Shown piece after piece: positions 4,336 through 6,777 of a DNA stretch of 6,777 bases. Below the pieces are notes generated by a model, which saw only the letters and a program-made list of their open reading frames with translations, was not told the origin of the DNA and did not search any database. Each line of letters opens with the position of its first letter. Positions within the stretch are counted from its first letter, which is position 1. Source of the stretch: Zoogloeaceae bacterium (GTDB lineage: Bacteria; Pseudomonadota; Gammaproteobacteria; Burkholderiales; Rhodocyclaceae); NCBI GenBank assembly GCA_031259605.1, contig JAIRLE010000123.1:1-6777 (forward strand). The letters run 5' to 3'. A program made the translations under genes and the position numbers.

Positions 4336-6777
4336 ATGAACACACGGGATTTTTGTTCTGGCGCGCCGCGCCGCGTGACGGCGCTGTTCCTGGCGGGCTT
4401 TGCCGCCGCCGTCCTGGCCGACGATCCGAGCGTCACCCTGCCGAACAAGTTCGAGGCGCCGGATATTTCCAACATGCCGTTGAGCATGGGCAGCGAGGTG
4501 CCGCCCAACGTCATGCTGCTGATCAATACGGGGAGCATCACGCACTACGGCTATCTGCCGACCAATGGCGACCGCTATGATTTGAGGTCGAGCGCTTTCG
4601 GCACCACAAACCCGTCAAGACTGAACAAGCCCTTCCATTCCTCACACATCAACAAGATTTACTATGATCCCGCGGTGGAATACAAAAGACCTTTGGGGTT
4701 CCAGCCAGGCACCACCACCGAGTGGCCGGACGCGTCCTTCGCATCCGCGCCGATCGATGGCTTTGGCGTGTTCAACTCCGGGATGAGCACCAAAAACAGA
4801 AACTTGGCAAATAATTTTTGCGCAACGCATTATGCCGATAGCAACAGTGTCATTGATGATTGCGTGGATGCGCCCGCGTACAAGACGGATGGCACGGGAG
4901 GGCCGAGCACGGGTACGACGATCGGCAGGACGGCGCATTACAACCTGTATCATCCGGGGCGCGTCGCGCGGAATGCCGATGGTTCCGTCAAGGTCAACCC
5001 TTCCGTGAAGGATGCGGGCGGCAATGAAACCTGGCAGGATATTCGCGCCATACCGGCATATGTAAGCGGAAGCATGAATGTGCCGATACAATACATCGTC
5101 AACAAGGGCGGCGAGGCGCATCTGACCTATGGCACGGCGGAGAATCCAGCGCGGCAGGGCTGCGAGTTTCAGGATACGTCGATGTCCGCGACTAGCCGCA
5201 CGGATTATTCCAAGTTCGGCAAATTTGGTAGCGGGCAGAGTGATTACGTTTTTCCGGCAGGGTATGACTACACTTCCTCTTCCAGCACCACCGGATCAAC
5301 TGACGTTAGCGACAGTTCCGTGGTAAGCAATCCGCAATATCAGTTCACCACTGGCAATGATCGCAACCATAACTGGCTGATCAAATACTACAACTGTTTC
5401 GAGGCGATTCGCGTGGGTGAGGCCGAGGACAAGGATGAGTATTACACCTGGTGGGACGCGGCAAAGAATGGCCCCATCGAGGCGGCGGACAAGCGGCAGA
5501 ATTTCGCCAACTGGTTCAGCTATTACTATCATCCCGGTTCCCTGATGAAAACCGTGCTGAGCCACGCGCTGAACGATCTGGACCCGGAGACGCGCATCGG
5601 CTACGCTGTGACCGGGTGCAACAGCGGTTGCGGCAGCAGTAGCGGGTGGGGTGGTACATACGGTTCTGGTCATATGCTGGATGGCTTCGACAGCAAAAAC
5701 AATTACGTCAAGCGCGGCGTGCGTCCCTTCAAGGATTTTGATCCGGGCGATCCTTCCGGTTACGGCGTTGGCGGTCAAGGCGCCGCCGCCTGCTCTCCCG
5801 CCGGGAAGTGCAAGACGCAAGTGCTCGACTGGCTGTTCAAACTGAGCGGATCGTCCAGTGATTACGCTGGTTATGCCTCGATGCGCCAAAGCCTGGCGGG
5901 GGTTGGGACTTATTACACGAACAACACCAAGAAAGGCCCCTGGTCTTCCACGCCGGGTTTCGAGCGCGCCGCCAACGCGGCCACGGGGGCTGACGCGACC
6001 CGCTTTCAGTCCTGCCGCAAAAGCTATGTCCTGACCTTGACCGGCGGAAATTTCGACACGGATGACGGCAAGCCACTCGACGACATGCGCGACGCGGACA
6101 ACAAGTCGGGGCCGTCCATCCTGCACGCCAATGAGAGCGACACCTATGGGACAACCCCCTACGTGTATGTCCCCACGCTGCCGTTCAAAGATCACAACAC
6201 GAATACGCTTCCCACCAGCCTTACCACCATGGCGGACGTCGCCATGCACTACTGGAAAAACGATCTCTTGATGCGGACAGTCGATGGCAGATCCGACAAC
6301 AACGTGCCGAGAGGCACGCAGGACCCGGCTTTCTGGCAGCACATGAATGTGGTGGCCATCCATCTGGACGACAGCGCCTACAGCGTTGACTGGCAGCGCA
6401 TCACCAAGGCGATGAACATGAATCCGACGGACGCGAAGGCCATGTTTGACGCCAACGACTGGGGCTATCCCGGTCCGGCGTATGCGGCGAGCTGCGGCAG
6501 CAGTTGGACTAATGGCCCTGGTTGCCCCGTCCCGCCCATGAGCGGCTGGGGCAATCCCGATCGAAACGATCGGGAAAATCAGCCCGAAAATCTCCTGAAC
6601 GGCGACGACCTGATGCACGCCGCCATCAACAGCCGCGGCTTTTACGCTTCCACGCTCAATCCTTCCGAAATCAGCGGCCTGATCCAGCAGGGCTTGAGTT
6701 TCGTGCGCACGGACAACGCCATTTCCATGTCCTCGGCGGCCACCAACACCACCTCCTCGCAGGTGCCGATGATCTAC
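4336..6777 (+). CDS. pilY1: PilY1 pilus-tip adhesin, 3' end outside the window
   Basis: The frame is open for 814 codons and leaves the window, so the C-terminal beta-propeller expected in PilY1 is not visible. ATG 4336 follows AGGAG (4324-4328) by seven bases. A Sec signal peptide is clear: RR at 12-13, hydrophobic VTALFLAGFAAAVLA and likely cleavage after Ala28. PPNVMLLINTGSITH (57-70) aligns with the first VWA strand of PilY1. RQNFANWFSYYYHPGSLMKTVL (about 387-408) matches the family NFANWYSYYRTR block, and SCRKSYVLTLTGGNFD (559-574) matches the CRxxxxxxxTDGxW block. All three expected MIDAS loops are altered: DxSxS is NTGSI (64-68), the TPLR threonine is Ala514, and TDG is TGG (569-571). 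The visible mature part has 11 cysteines. By family the protein is secreted and caps the minor-pilin complex, aiding assembly, adhesion and surface sensing. Confidence 0.88.
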   Translation, partial: MNTRDFCSGAPRRVTALFLAGFAAAVLADDPSVTLPNKFEAPDISNMPLSMGSEVPPNVMLLINTGSITHYGYLPTNGDRYDLRSSAFGTTNPSRLNKPFHSSHINKIYYDPAVEYKRPLGFQPGTTTEWPDASFASAPIDGFGVFNSGMSTKNRNLANNFCATHYADSNSVIDDCVDAPAYKTDGTGGPSTGTTIGRTAHYNLYHPGRVARNADGSVKVNPSVKDAGGNETWQDIRAIPAYVSGSMNVPIQYIVNKGGEAHLTYGTAENPARQGCEFQDTSMSATSRTDYSKFGKFGSGQSDYVFPAGYDYTSSSSTTGSTDVSDSSVVSNPQYQFTTGNDRNHNWLIKYYNCFEAIRVGEAEDKDEYYTWWDAAKNGPIEAADKRQNFANWFSYYYHPGSLMKTVLSHALNDLDPETRIGYAVTGCNSGCGSSSGWGGTYGSGHMLDGFDSKNNYVKRGVRPFKDFDPGDPSGYGVGGQGAAACSPAGKCKTQVLDWLFKLSGSSSDYAGYASMRQSLAGVGTYYTNNTKKGPWSSTPGFERAANAATGADATRFQSCRKSYVLTLTGGNFDTDDGKPLDDMRDADNKSGPSILHANESDTYGTTPYVYVPTLPFKDHNTNTLPTSLTTMADVAMHYWKNDLLMRTVDGRSDNNVPRGTQDPAFWQHMNVVAIHLDDSAYSVDWQRITKAMNMNPTDAKAMFDANDWGYPGPAYAASCGSSWTNGPGCPVPPMSGWGNPDRNDRENQPENLLNGDDLMHAAINSRGFYASTLNPSEISGLIQQGLSFVRTDNAISMSSAATNTTSSQVPMIY

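Noticed and set aside
4122..4580. 152-residue plus-strand frame spanning the pilX-pilY1 junction
   Set aside because: It overlaps two well-supported genes in another frame and its start has no ribosome-binding site.
5296..6618. 440-residue minus-strand open frame opposite pilY1
   Set aside because: It lies antisense to the clearly conserved PilY1 frame, has no recognisable motif and is the kind of long antisense frame that G+C-rich codon use produces.

Overview
The window is G+C-rich proteobacterial DNA, most likely from a beta- or gammaproteobacterium. Evidence for this is a type IVa pilus minor-pilin operon in the order fimT-pilV-pilW-pilX-pilY1 (the order of the Pseudomonas fimU operon), a tRNA-Pro(GGG) with an encoded CCA, and intergenic CCCTCTCCC...GGGAGAGGG palindromic repeats of a kind common in these classes. 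The genus cannot be fixed from this sequence.

Bases 1-1022 contain no convincing protein gene. They hold a mosaic of repeats around one minus-strand tRNA-Pro(GGG) gene (485-561), which has its own sigma70-type promoter (575-603). The whole block is bracketed by long inverted-repeat arms (20-136 and 852-1022). Each arm carries a hairpin followed by a T-run, like an intrinsic terminator, and both point inward. The right arm also contains a 15-bp perfect palindrome that the left arm lacks. Between the arms lie copies of a CCCTCTCCC-type repeat family.

Bases 1023-1252 are the control region of the pilus operon. The clearest signal is a pair of 9-bp direct repeats, ACCGTTTAT and ACCGTTCGT, separated by exactly 12 bp. 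This fits the LytTR-family binding pattern, and the second box contains the AlgR core CCGTTCGTC. The pair lies just upstream of the -35 position that a TATAAA -10 element would imply. A sigma54-like -24/-12 element further upstream is an alternative promoter.

Bases 1253-6777 are a single plus-strand operon. FimT, PilV, PilW and PilX are type IV prepilin-like proteins; they would be processed by prepilin peptidase and form the priming complex at the pilus tip. PilY1 is the large secreted tip adhesin and mechanosensor associated with that complex; it runs off the right edge after 814 codons, so its C-terminal propeller is not seen. Genes are tightly packed (pilV/pilW overlap by ATGA; pilW-pilX gap of 13 nt). 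The one looser junction is pilX-pilY1 (101 nt), which begins with a perfect hairpin.

The most unusual points are three. A copy of the intergenic repeat sits inside the 5' end of pilX, so the open frame predicts an 87-residue prepilin leader or, from an internal GTG with its own ribosome-binding site, a normal 9-residue leader. The VWA-like part of PilY1 appears to have lost the metal-binding residues in all three MIDAS loops. A tRNA-Pro gene is enclosed in an inverted-repeat cage. I see no wholly new system: the genes are a recognised pilus-tip module with unusual repeat biology and an unusual PilY1.
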